A stretch of DNA of 30,478 bases from Polychytrium aggregatum (GCF_025602895.1 NW_026516495.1:1-30478); one strand, 5' to 3'. Numbered from the stretch's first letter, positions 10,101 through 20,426 are shown. The notes: generated by a model from the letters alone, not told the origin. Program-made: numbers and translations.

Positions 10101-13100
10101 CCAGATGCCCCACGAGATTTGGATTCTCAAACGAGAGCGAAGCCACGATCGTCTGGAGGCATGCTGTTCGTGTCAGTAACGGACATCCAACGATTGCTGC
10201 GGCTCCATGTATCCATTGGCAAAATCAACACTAAGCCGTACGCTGTCCGTCCACCCGGCGTTTGAGAGATATCCATGCAACCTTTACTGGCTGAATGCAG
10301 AGTCAAAACACTCTGCACATTGCTAAGCATCCCACCTCGAGAATCTCTGAAATATACTGCTTGCGTTGCTCGGTTTGAGCGAGCACCACGGTGGCATTTT
10401 TTGCCTGAAGGAGCGAGCCTTCAAGCGCGTATCGGATCATTTTCTTGATCGAATCGTTTTCCTGCGGCGCTTCCTTTGGGAATGCTCTCACAAACTTGGC
10501 AAGGGCCACAACGGCATCGGACGCTGCGGTTTCATCGTGTCAACAAGGATGTAGATCGCCGCCAACACCGACAAGACAAGAAAAGCAAGCCAAGGACACC
10601 CAGCTTCCAACACGTGGATCATACCAAGATCTTCATTGTCGCTCTGCAGTAACTGAGTAACTTTGTCGATGTGGTTCTTGTACACCGCCGGGAAGATATC
10701 AACGATGGTCTGTGCCGATCATTTTAGGATGCCGGCGCATAGCGTTAGATACCATGGAGCCGAAAGTTGTGTTCGAACACCGGCAGCACAGAAGGCATTC
10801 GATCCAAAGAATCGAGCTGAGTGAGATCTTGGCTCCGTAAGAAATATCGGGGCAAGAACAGGATCATCCCATCGACGTGGAGTACAGCTACTACCGATTC
10901 TAGTGAATCGCCAAGGGAGCCTCCTTACCTTCAGCAGTGCTTCGGCCGCCTGGCCCATCTTGATATCGTCTTGGTCTTGGCTGAGCTTACCGGTGCTCGA
11001 TCGCTCGATGAGTCGCGGAATGATGTTCTTCCCAATGAGCCACAGAGCAATGCGCCGCAATATGGGCGCAAACGTTTCAAGTGAGCCTGCGGGCAGACGC
11101 TTGGATATTTCCCTCTGTGTGCACATCGTTTGTTAGCCCAGATAGCTCCATTTGGACATCAGTTGACTGAATATCGTAACTAGAGCATACATCACATGAA
11201 ATCCACTTACACAGTGCTTCATGACAGCCTTGTACTCGGTCTGCGGATCCATGACGGCCCGCATCCACCCATAGACTGTGCGATCGTTGGCATCGGCAAA
11301 TGCCTGCAGATGCGCTGCATTTTTCTTTGGATCCATCATCTTCTCTGCGTGAGTGTCCAGCGAAATAGCCGATGGGTCAAATACACGAATTGCTGCTGCC
11401 AAGCACCAAATTCGCCGATCCAGGGCGGCTCTAATCAGGACCAGTCGCGCGCTTACGTGCGAGGAAATCCACGATTGCAAAGAGGGTTTTCTTGGTCCCG
11501 TCTTGGTCCGAGTCCATCACGCCGCCCTATTCAAGATCAATTGTGGGCGTTGTAGTAGTAGTAGTAGTGGCGGTGGTGGTGGGGATAAGCGGGGTGAATG
11601 TTCAGGCTCAAGATTATCAGTAAGCCGGGACTTTGCTCGATTGGGCAGATCGACGTACATTGTACTTGTCGCACTGATCCAGAAACAGACCCATGTTGAT
11701 TGCCGATCTGCGGATACGGAATCAAAGGAAGTGAGGCTCAGTTATACGGAGCAGGATAGCAGGATAGCAGGATAGCAGGATAGCAGGATAGCAGGATAGC
11801 AGGATAGCAGGATAGCAGGATAGCAGGATAGCAGGATAGCAGGATAGCAGGATAGCAGGATAGCAGGGTGGCAGGATAGCAAGTCAGCGCCCCACTTACT
11901 GTGCCTGGCGGGACAGGATACTCAGAAATGCCTTGTTTTGTCGCTCGGTGAAGGACGAGATCACAAAGAGAAGCCGGTCCGTGCGCTCGTCGTCGTGAGG
12001 GTTGGGCTCGAGGATATCTTCGTGGAAAACCTTTTCAACAGCCCACCTTTGTGAATCCAGTAAGTAATCGCCGAGAGTCAGAAGTGTAATCGTGACGTCG
12101 TGGCGGGGCGGGATGAGACGGGGCTCAGGCTCGAACGTCGTATGTCTTACTTGATGTCCGGTTCGTCAAGATAGAGGATCTCCATCAGATGACCCGGAAT
12201 CCAGCCGTACTTTTCACGGGCATCAGTCTCGTCCCCCTTAGACGCCCTGTTCAAAGAAACAAAGCATGAGACGTCACCCGCGCACATCTCGACAATCAAA
12301 TCGGGTTCTGGCCAATCTTACATCTGCGGGTACATGAGCTTGTAGAGATGGCCCAGGGCTTTGATGGCTGCGGCACGAGTCGAGGGCTTTTTATCGAGAC
12401 ATCGGGATCCGGCCGATTTGATCAAGTCGATTGGGGCGTTTGTGGCACTTTCAGCATCCAACAGACCGACAACCCGGATCGCCGCCTGACGCACGCGTTC
12501 ATCAGGATCGGCAAACTTGCTCATCAAGGATTCTGGATTTGTGACCGCGCCAGTTAGCGATTCGTCAGCAATAGTTGCGGTCCGGTGTTCAGCAAGTAGT
12601 TTCGGTCGTCAAATGTCCCAAACTTTGCTTCAGCCTAAATAGGTCGTTCAAATACTCCCACCCTGCAGAGCCGCACCAGATCAAGCGATAACTCACTGGA
12701 CACAACCAACGACACTTCCTGGTGGCGGCGGAGGAGGGGCGCAAAATATTCAAGCACGGCTACTCGGATGCTGAAGATCTTGTCCTTTCGTCTGTCTAGC
12801 CACGACTTGAATACCTGGGGGTACTTTGCCGCTAGCTTCGAGGTTTCTTCCGAAAACATCTTTCCAAGCGTGTGGGTTGCCAGTGTCCGCGTTTCAATTG
12901 CCTCGACCTTGTTCATTGGTTTGCACGATGCCGCAGTGACATGAGCGTGGCAAATTGATTAGATGAGATCAAAAGGCACTCACGAACGATTCCGGGGGCT
13001 GTAGCCGGCAACTCACCCGAAGCTCTTCCTCGAGCTGCGGAATAACATTTAGCAGGATCGACGGTGCGATTCGATTGATCTCGATTATCATATTATGTGC

Positions 13101-14632
13101 TTCTTCGAGTGAGCGCTGCTCAGTATCTGCCTCTTCCTCAGACGAGCCGTTTCCAGCCAGGATAATCTCTCCGAAATACTGGAAGCGATAAAAGCAGGTT
13201 GAGCGATTGGATGGTCTGAAACGGCATATGGTAGTGCATGTAATACTGCATGTGGTAGTGCATGTGGTACTGCATGTGGTAGTGCATGTGGTACTGCAGA
13301 TGGGACTGCAGATAGGACTGGTTTCGACTTTGGTCCTGGCGTTGCCCACTCAAAGCAAACTATCGAATCAAAGTCAAACCGGCTGGTTACCTGAGACACA
13401 TATTTCTGGAGAAAGTCAGCGGTGCTGTTGCACAGGTCGATGGCAAGCTGACGGGATTCCTTGGGTGCCCCATGGCTATCAAGCTGAAATTGGTCCATGA
13501 GGATCTCGGTGCATTCGTTTGGAAGGGCTGCTGCCTCCTCGACAAGCGCCTGCAGAATCTCCAGCATCGAAGAATGGACATTCTTCTGGGTGTCGTTGCT
13601 GCGGGAGAAACAGCAGATCAGTAAGCACATGGCTGCGGCTGGGGAGTTCACGTCCATCGAGCTGAACGGGATCGCGGCAGCAGGATTTCCATTGTCCCTT
13701 GATTAAACTCTCGCACGATACCCAACCCTACCGAACAATATCGAAGCACAGCTTGAAGTACGAAGTCAGCAGCTCGTCGCCAAGATCAGCAGCCAAGATG
13801 ATACTTCGCACCGTCGCCAAGCTCTCCAAGAGGAAGTAGTACGACGAAAAGTACGGGTCCTCTGGGTCTGACAGGTGGTAGAGCTGCTTCTCAAAAAATT
13901 CAAAGATTTCCTGCAGCGATCAGTCGATGTTTCGCCAAACCAAGAGCAAAGAAAAGAGAGAGGTATTATGAGCGAGCGTGAGGAGCACCGATTTTCGTTT
14001 CTGTCGCCCAGTGCGTGCCAGTTAATGGATTCTAGTGGCAGGACTGCATAGCGCACGAGACTCGCTGACACCGACACCGTACCCGCAGTTCGTTCTCGGT
14101 GTATGGTGCGTCCGGAGCAAACAGTCTCAGGATATCGGCGAGACAGCACGCTGTATAGATGCGAACGCCCTTATCCTTGTGGGCAAGCAGGGAATGAGAC
14201 AGAAGATCTTTTCGCAAGACCGACAGCGATTGAGTATCGCATGTCTCCTGCTCCAGCTGGCTGAGTTCCAGGTGTGTTTTCTGTTTTGGGGTTGTGTGGG
14301 TTTGGGGGTTTGTGGTTGTGTTGGCCGACCGCGATGTGGACATTGAACGATGGTGGACGGCAAACGATATAGCGCAGCAGTGATGAGCACCAATGCATTT
14401 CAGAGCAGCATGCAAAGCACCGACTGTTGATCGTTCATCGGCATTGACCAAGATGCAGCATGCAGGCTTCGCCGCCGCCGGTGAACCATCGCCCAAGTCT
14501 TGGTCCGCTGGATGGGCGTCGCCACCAAGGAATACGTTCTACCTTGAGTCGCTTGTGCAGCTCGTTGGTCTGCAGAGGACGCCCGGGAGCAACCACCCGT
14601 TGGGTGTAGTTCAAGCGCACGGCCCTGCTCAT
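7113..14632 (-). CDS. PDS5: Sister chromatid cohesion factor Pds5, 27 coding exons
   Basis: HEAT-repeat protein that binds cohesin with Wapl/Eco1 and controls cohesion and release in the nucleus. Exons (high to low): 14632-14543, 14280-14083, 13910-13732, 13598-13391, 13178-13017, 12907-12697, 12532-12322, 12246-12151, 12046-11900, 11707-11659, 11526-11457, 11344-11211, 11114-10929, 10709-10625, 10523-10336, 10152-9994, 9863-9798, 9685-9543, 9395-9272, 9150-9016, 8947-8905, 8817-8712, 8618-8507, 8365-7893, 7691-7613, 7535-7447, 7377-7113. They total 4008 nt (1335 residues), all GT...AG and in frame. Family landmarks: KDKGVRIYTACCLADILRLF with APDAPYT near the N-terminus, FADPDERVRQAAIRVVG, CLDKKPSTRAAAIKALGHLY, and late SQLKTVRDIHASS and YPPKDDVDSTLF. 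The last about 250 residues are a charged, SP/TP-rich, probably disordered tail, as in animal Pds5. The last splice acceptor and the C-terminus are the least certain parts. Confidence 0.95.
8379..8414. repeat. 12-bp tandem repeat in PDS5 intron 23
   Basis: Three copies of a TATGACAGgGGA-like unit (TATGACAG at 8381, 8393 and 8405) inside the intron between exons 8618-8507 and 8365-7893. Confidence 0.8.
11552..11580. repeat. Trinucleotide repeats (GTA)n and (GGT)n in PDS5 intron 10
   Basis: Five or more GTA/TAG units run into a GGT-rich stretch inside the intron between exons 11707-11659 and 11526-11457. Simple-sequence repeat with no visible function. Confidence 0.8.
11751..11880. repeat. 8-bp minisatellite (GCAGGATA)n in PDS5 intron 9
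   Basis: About 16 head-to-tail copies of GCAGGATA, with one variant copy (GCAGGGTG) near the right end. The array fills most of the intron between exons 12046-11900 and 11707-11659 and ends 19 bp from the splice donor at 11899. Read on the coding strand the unit is TATCCTGC. Confidence 0.95.
13224..13319. repeat. 12-bp minisatellite with 24-bp higher-order period in PDS5 intron 4
   Basis: Eight 12-bp units of the form GCATGTGGTAST; the tenth to twelfth bases alternate AGT and ACT through most of the array, giving a 24-bp period, and the last two units diverge to GCAGATRGGACT. It lies inside the 212-nt intron between exons 13598-13391 and 13178-13017. Confidence 0.9.
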
Positions 14633-15191
14633 GATTGCTGCAGATGGGGAGCCAAGGCGCACCGGCGACAGCGGTGTTCTGGGGCAACATCGACCTCGCC
14701 AGCGAAGCCAGGCGTGTGTGTGTGGCCAGGCTCTGCCCAAACATGGCAAATTGCCTGGCTGCGCACTGGAGCAGAGGCCACATTCCGCCGAATGCGCTCG
14801 GCAAGCAAACGCATCACCTTTCGAATGTGCGGCTGGAGCCAGAGGGAAGAAGTGCCAGAGGCTCAGGTCCCCGATATGCTGACAGCGCGAGCGAGAACCA
14901 GAGGCAGCTCGCGGGCCTCCAGCCATGCCCCTCCGTTTGTCTGCGAGGATGACTGGACAACCCACCCTCTGCAACCCCCTTGGCCTCACATTTCAATTGA
15001 ATCGGAGATGATAATATTTTGGCTTGCCAAAAAAATTAAAGTAACTTCAGTGGTCGATTTACAAAGAAATGGGTCGCGAAAAAGGCGGAGCCGTCGTGTG
15101 CCGGAAGAGCACACAGCAGATGCAAGGAAAAGCACTGGAGGCCGACCCAGTCAGCCCTGGAAGCGCAAGGAAAAGGAAACGCAGAGTGCAA
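14633..15191. other. Spacer between PDS5 start and the Asn-rich gene stop
   Basis: About 560 bp separate two genes read from the minus strand. It should hold the PDS5 promoter and the 3' untranslated region of the upstream gene. An AT-rich block at about 15000-15070, with a run of seven A near 15030, stands out from the GC-rich surroundings. Open frames here have no recognisable motif. Confidence 0.55.
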
Positions 15192-15543
15192 CTAAGAGTT
15201 GAGGGCAGCCTGGATTCTGGCAGTCTTGTCGGCGTCGGTGGTGCACGCAACAGAGGTACCGGGCTTGTTGACCAGAGGAAGAACCTGACACTTGAGGCCG
15301 CTGGAGCACGAGGTCTTGAAGAGCTGAGTGCCAACACACTGGCCGAGCTGGTCACCGGCGCAGAAGACGGTGTCTCCAGCCTTGCACTGGGTGTTTTGGG
15401 CCTTGGCTGAGTCGAGTTGCTGGGCCAGGATTCCATTGTTGCGCCTGAAGTTACCATTGCTGTTGTTGTTGTTCTGGTTCTGGTTGTTGTTGTTGTTGTT
15501 GTTGTTGTTCTGGTTGTTGTTGTTGTTGTTGTTGTTGTTCTGG

Positions 15544-15581
<38 letters not shown>

Positions 15582-16689
15582 CTGGTTGTTGTTCTGGTTG
15601 TTGTTCTGGTTGTTGTTCTGGTTGTTGTTCTGGTTGTTGTTCTGGTTGTTGTTCTGGTTGTTGTTCTGGTTGTTGTTCTGGTTGTTGTTCTGGTTGTTGT
15701 TCTGGTTGTTGTTCTGGTTTTGGTTGTTGTGGTTGTTGTGGTTGTTGTGGTTGTTGTGGTTGTTGTTGTTCTGGTTGTTGTTGTTCTGGTTGTTGTTGTT
15801 CTGGTTGTTGTTGTTCTGGTTGTTGTTCTGGTTGTTGTTCTGGTTTTGGTTGTTGTGGTTGTTGTGGTTGTTGTTGTTGTGGTTGTTGTTGTTCTGGTTG
15901 TTGTTGTTCTGGTTGTTGTTGTTCTGGTTGTTGTTGTTCTGGTTGTTGTTGTTCTGGTTGTTGTTGTTCTGGTTGTTGTTGTTCTGGTTGTTGTTGTTCT
16001 GGTTGTTGTTGTTCTGGTTGTTGTTCTGGCTCGATCCAACGCCGCTAGGGGGCAGGAAGAATTCGTTGCCGTTGTCGTTTCCAGTGATTGCTTGCTGGGC
16101 CGAGCCGACACAGTTGTTGAATCCCGTACCGCCGCCGCAGAATCCACCCACGCAGGCCTTGAGCAGCGAGTTAGCCGAGAAAGCGTTCACTTTGTTGTCG
16201 GCAACCAGGCCGTTGACGCAACGGACGTTGCGAGCCAGATCAACACAAATGAAGCCAGTTCCAACTTGAGCACAACCCTGCTCGGCGGTTCTGACGCGGT
16301 TGTTGGGAATGACCTCCGGGGCATTGAGAGGAACAACAGTGGCATCGTTGAGTTGGTTGGCATGAGCAGTCAAGAACGCCAGACGCTGCTGATCCGAGAC
16401 ACCGACATTGCCGGTACCGGAGTTCAGGTTGACATTGTTGAAGTCGATAAGGGTGCCATTGTTATCGTTGTTGTTGTTGTTGATATCATTGTTGTTGTTG
16501 TTGTTGTTGTTGATATCGTTGTTGTTGTTGTTGTTGTTGTTGATATCGTTGTTGTTGTTGTTGATATCGTTGTTGTTCAAGTCGATAAGGGTGGTGCTGT
16601 TGTTGATATCATTGTTGTTCTGGTTATTGTTATTGTTGATATCATTGTTGTTCTGGTTATTGTTATTGTTGATATCATTGTTGTTCTGG

Positions 16690-16727
<38 letters not shown>

Positions 16728-17712
16728 CTGGTTGTTGTTCTGGTTGTTGTTCTGGTTGTTGTTCTGGTTGTTGTTCTGGTTGTTGTTGTTATGCTTGTTG
16801 TTGTTATGCTTGTTGTTGCGGTTGTTGTTGCGGTTGTTGTTGCGGTTGTTGTTCTGGTTGTTGTTGTTCTGGTTCTGGTTGTTGTTCTGGTTCTGGTTGT
16901 TGCCCTGTTTGTTCTTCTTCACAGCAATTCGAGCCGAGCCCGCAGCGGCAATGTTCTGGCTAGCCAGCCCCGAGTTGGCTTGAATGGCCGAGGCCTGGGC
17001 AGCAGGAACACCTGGAGGGTTCTGGCAGGTCTTGGACTGGGGAGGGAAAATACCCAGAAGCTCCTTGTTCTGAGGGGGGCGACTGCAGAGAGGGAAGCAG
17101 TTGCTGCTGCCAATGATGTTGCGCTCGCTGCCCAAGAAGCGCTGAGCAAGGTTGATCAGAAGATTTCCTTTGCCATTATCGAGACGCTTGGCAATGTTGA
17201 CGAACTGGAAAAACACCGCCATGTCGGACAGGGGAGGTTAGTGTCAGGTTGACGAGAAGAGGGTCCGTCATCAACGCCGTAGAGTGCCGCCACCGAATCG
17301 AGCTCATCCTGGTACGACGAGAGGCGTGGAGCGGGTGTGGCAATGCATTACCTTGTCGGCCTGATCCTGCTGGTCACACGGGCCAGCAGCAGCCAGGATG
17401 GTGGAGATGGCGTTACCGGCCTCGGTGGGACACTCGCCGTTGACAAAGATCTTGGATCCAAGACAAGCCTGGCCAATTTGCTGCAGGATGCTCTTGAAAG
17501 TGGGGCTGGTGGACAGACTCGCCGTCAGCACATCGTTCGGAGGCAGCAAATGCAGCACATGTGCGGCAGCAAGTGCAAGAATGCTCTCGCTGCAGAGTGA
17601 TGGGTACATACTTGTTCTCGTTGCCAAAGACATCGCGGCGCTGAAGAGGGCCGGCGAGCACGAGATTGGTGCTGAACAAGACAGCGAGGACGAGGGCCAG
17701 AAGATGGCGCAT
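15192..17712 (-). CDS. Secreted Asn/Gln-rich protein with CBM19-like C-terminal domain
   Basis: Exons 17712-17612, 17589-17352 and 17204-15192 give 783 residues. Seen: a signal peptide (MRHLLALVLAVLFSTNLVLA, then GPLQRR), an N-terminal Cys-containing domain to about residue 210, an Asn-rich tract (about 212-365, with NND/INN units), a middle Cys-rich domain (about 366-505, with VCGNG-free GFICVDLARNVRCVNG), a second tract (about 506-693) built of QNN, QNNN and HNN units, and a C-terminal domain with six Cys (720, 728, 736, 746, 752, 767) spaced like chitin-binding CBM19 modules. Role inferred: extracellular or wall-associated, possibly chitin-binding. Asn is almost always AAC and Gln CAG, so the DNA is a low-complexity array. 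Oddity: the first intron would be only 22 nt, or the assembly has a one-base indel there. No full-length homologue is recognised; the CBM19 assignment rests on Cys spacing only. Confidence 0.8.
15466..16027. repeat. Coding triplet array, Asn/Gln/His tract 2
   Basis: On the coding (minus) strand this is AAC with CAG or CAC interspersed: QNN units (9 bp) dominate 15583-15716 and QNNN units (12 bp) dominate 15890-16020. The + strand reads GTT/CTG and creates long Val/Leu open frames that are not genes. Confidence 0.95.
16455..16905. repeat. Coding triplet array, Asn-rich tract 1
   Basis: Coding-strand AAC runs interrupted by GAT-ATC (Asp-Ile) near 16470-16680 and by CAG, CGC or AAG-CAT-type codons near 16720-16860. 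A few AAT codons occur (16624-16680), so this tract is older or less homogenised than the one at 15466-16027. Confidence 0.9.
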
Positions 17713-19171
17713 TTTGGAGAGCCTGCTCGGGAACGGTGGGTTGAAAGAGAGCGTCGCAGGCAACGGAAGCGCGGGAGACCGATGGGGAACCCAGGAGGAG
17801 GAGCAGACGGGCGAGGCTTAAGTATCTGGCGACGACGCTTGGGATGCGACGAGACCTTGTTTGCGGCAGGATGGACATGCCGCGCGACGGCACAGACGTG
17901 CATTGGCATAGTGGACCTGGGCTGGACCTTGGCTGGACCTGGGCTGGGCTGACCTGTCTCGACGGGGCTCGCCGCCGGGCGCCTGCAGCCGAGCCAACAA
18001 GCAGCCAGCCCTGGCGCTGCGGCTGCGAAGGCGCCAGGGCTTTGGGAAGGCGGCGGCACGACGCGGCGGCCGCGTTTGTTGCGCGACGGGGCCAGCGCCA
18101 GCGGTCCTGGGTGGTTGACGCTGCTGTTCATGATGCTGCTCGTTTGTTAATATTACTGCTAATGTTACTGCTAATATTACTGCTCATGCTACTGCTTATG
18201 CTAGTATCACCAGATTGTTAACGCTATCATCACCAGATTGTTAATCTTGCCGTTAATATGTTATTACCACCGTTGAGATCATTGAAATCGCAACGGCCGC
18301 CGCCAGTGCAGTTGCCATCGATGCTTGCCACCAGGATCATCCTCTCCCCCATCCAGGGTCCATCGGCACCAACTCGCAGCGTTCGCATGCCCCCACTGTC
18401 TCCATCCTTGGCCAGCCCATCTTGCCTGCCGCTTGCTCCTCTTGTCGATGGCGCTGGCTTGCCTGCCGATGGCGCTTGGCGATGCTGCCCAGCAAGCCTG
18501 CCGCTGCCTGCCATCCGGTTGTCCTCCTTTGCCCTTTCTTTGCAAGCCGCAGATATCGATCTGTACTGGTCATGCCGATGGCCCCGTTCGTGTCCTGGCC
18601 GTGACCGGTCTTTGCTCTGTCGACGGCCTTGTGGTGGTCCTCAGACCCTCTCGTGGTCTTCAGGTGGTCCTCCCACCACGATGGCGCTGCTCGCGCCGCT
18701 TTGCTGCTGCCTTCGTCGCCGCTGGGCGCATCCACCGAGTGAGGTCGGGTGGGGCGCTGTATGCGACAAGTCCAGCACGGCAGGGTTGCCTTCCAGGCCT
18801 CCCTGGCAGAGTAACTGGCTGGCCTGGCCGATGAGGGAGGGGCGTGCATGCGTCTTTCATGCATCAGCAGGACAGCGAGCGAGTTCGTGACCATGGCATG
18901 ACATGCCGACTCATTCATGGTGCCAATCGCCGCCCGCTCCAAATCAATCGTCACCCTCTTCATCGAACACCCTCCCCGCTCCAGGTCCTCTGGCGGGACG
19001 ATGAGCCCGGCCCGCTGCCTCGCTGGCTTTCGTTGGGCGCGAAAGGGGTCGATGGCAAGACCCAGGCGCCCGTCGCCAGCAGCATTTCTCATCTGAGCGG
19101 CCTCTTGCCCACCGATCTCACCGGTCGTCTGAATCGCCTCTGTCGACTGCCACCAGTCTAATTCGATCGCT
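17713..19171. other. Divergent intergenic region between the Asn-rich gene and centrin
   Basis: This about 1.46-kb region lies between a minus-strand gene and a plus-strand gene, so it should hold both promoters. A short direct repeat (GCTGGACCT units, about 17920-17950) and an AT-rich repeat island (18147-18265) are visible. Open frames near 18258-18890 (+) and 18337-19209 (-) are Pro/Ser/Arg-rich and overlap each other; neither has a family motif. Confidence 0.55.
18147..18265. repeat. AT-rich repeat island
   Basis: Several copies of TTACTGCTAAT-like units (18153-18200) are followed by a perfect 16-bp direct repeat, ATCACCAGATTGTTAA, at 18206-18221 and 18229-18244, then more TTAATA-containing sequence. 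Composition contrasts sharply with the GC-rich flanks. Confidence 0.8.
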
Positions 19172-20403
19172 ATGGTGAGCATTGCCTCCAGGCCTCGCTG
19201 TGTGTCCACCTGGAAATACTCTCCCTAGCTTCACATCCTCCTCCTTCCAGACCGACTCGGTTTCCCTACTCTGATTGACTTGTTCCTGGCTCTGTTCCTG
19301 GCTCCGGTCTGGCCATCATACCTGGTCGGGGTATCAATCTCCAGTCCACTACATACCGCAAACCCGCTCAGGGCAACCCTTCAAATGCTGTCGGAAATGC
19401 TGCCCTCGGCAAGAAACCCAGCGCCGCCGCCTCTGGCAGCTCCCACCGCCCCCGATCCCAGGACCTCACCCACGAACAAAAGCAAGAGATCCGGGAGGCC
19501 TTTGACCTCTTCGATACCGATGGTAGCGGCACCATCGACACAAAAGAGCTCAAGGTTGCCATGCGTGCCCTTGGCTTCGAGCCCAAGAAGGAGGAGATCA
19601 AAAAAATGATCACCGACATTGACCGGAGCGGCAGCGGCACCATCGACTTTAACGAGTTTTTGGAGCTGATGTCGGCCAAGATGGTGAGTCTCTGTTCTGG
19701 CTGTATTCGTCGACAGACCCGAGCTCCTCATTCACATCTATCCCTCTCCCTCTCATTCAACTCCATCTCCTCCTCCCGCTGATTTCAGGCTGAGCGAGAT
19801 TCGCGAGAGGAGATCCTCAAAGCCTTCCGCCTCTTTGACGACGACGAAACAGGCAAGATCACATTCAAAAACCTAAAGCGGGTTGCCAAGGAGCTGGGCG
19901 AAAATCTGACCGACGAAGAGCTGCAGGAGATGATCGACGAGGCCGATCGCGATGGCGACGGCGAGATCAACCAGGAAGAGTTTCTGAGGATCATGAAGAA
20001 GACGGTGAGCGTCTGGATATGTGCCGTGATGTGTGAGAGGGAGGGACGAATGAGCGACAGCGAGACGGTCGGAGCAGCATGACAGCCGGCTATGAGATGG
20101 TGTCGGTGTCCGTCCGATGGTGTCGATGTCCGTCCGATGGAAATATCCCGGCAGCATCACAAGAGATGCCCCAAATGCTCCGTCCTGCACGACAAGACCT
20201 GTATTGTTTGCCGTTGGCGTAATCTCATCCATATCCACGAAACTGTTGTTCGGCCATGATCACAATCACCCATTCGCCCTGGTCTCTGGGCACACATCGA
20301 CCCGATCGACCTGGTCGCCCCTTGCCTTACCTCGTGTCCCGCCCCGCCCTCAACTCCTTCCACGATCAAACCTACAATATCACTTCATCAGAACCTGTAT
20401 TGA
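19172..20403 (+). CDS. Centrin (Cdc31-type EF-hand protein), four coding exons
   Basis: Calcium-binding protein of centrioles, basal bodies and spindle pole bodies, also a partner of nucleotide-excision repair and mRNA-export complexes. Coding exons are 19172-19174 (ATG only), 19345-19683, 19789-20004 and 20392-20403, giving 189 residues; centrins are usually 165-195. A short Ala/Ser/Gly N-terminal extension precedes four EF-hands: loops at 58-69 ([12 protein letters not shown]), 94-105 ([12 protein letters not shown]), 131-142 ([12 protein letters not shown], position 12 not acidic, as in most centrins) and 167-178 ([12 protein letters not shown]). The family motif RAFxLFD is present as [14 protein letters not shown] and the protein ends [11 protein letters not shown], close to the classic KKTSLY. 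The last exon supplies only NLY and the stop. No other in-frame ATG precedes residue 70, so the ATG-only exon is needed. A centrin fits a flagellated fungus with basal bodies. Confidence 0.96.
20392..20403 (+). other. 12-nt terminal coding exon of centrin
   Basis: After the donor at 20005 (GTGAGC) the sequence AACCTGTATTGA follows a CACTTCATCAG acceptor and encodes Asn-Leu-Tyr-stop. This restores the conserved centrin C-terminus KKT-x-LY. The 387-nt intron before it is the longest in the gene. Confidence 0.88.
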
Positions 20404-20426
20404 TGGATGGATGGATGGATGGATGG
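20403..20426. repeat. Tetranucleotide repeat (ATGG)6
   Basis: Six ATGG units start inside the centrin stop codon and lie in the 165-bp convergent space between the centrin and DCN1-like genes. Confidence 0.9.

Noticed and set aside
15059..16147. 362-residue Thr-rich open frame on the minus strand
   Set aside because: It is the same AAC array read in another frame (ACA codons) and has no domain outside the repeat.
15417..17252. 611-residue open frame on the + strand made almost entirely of Val and Leu
   Set aside because: It is the reverse reading of the AAC/CAG array (GTT and CTG codons). The minus-strand frame has a signal peptide, cysteine domains and valid splice sites; this one has none.
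18258..19209. Open frames of 210 (+) and 290 (-) residues between the Asn-rich gene and centrin
   Set aside because: They are antisense to each other with composition of random GC-rich DNA and no domain motif.
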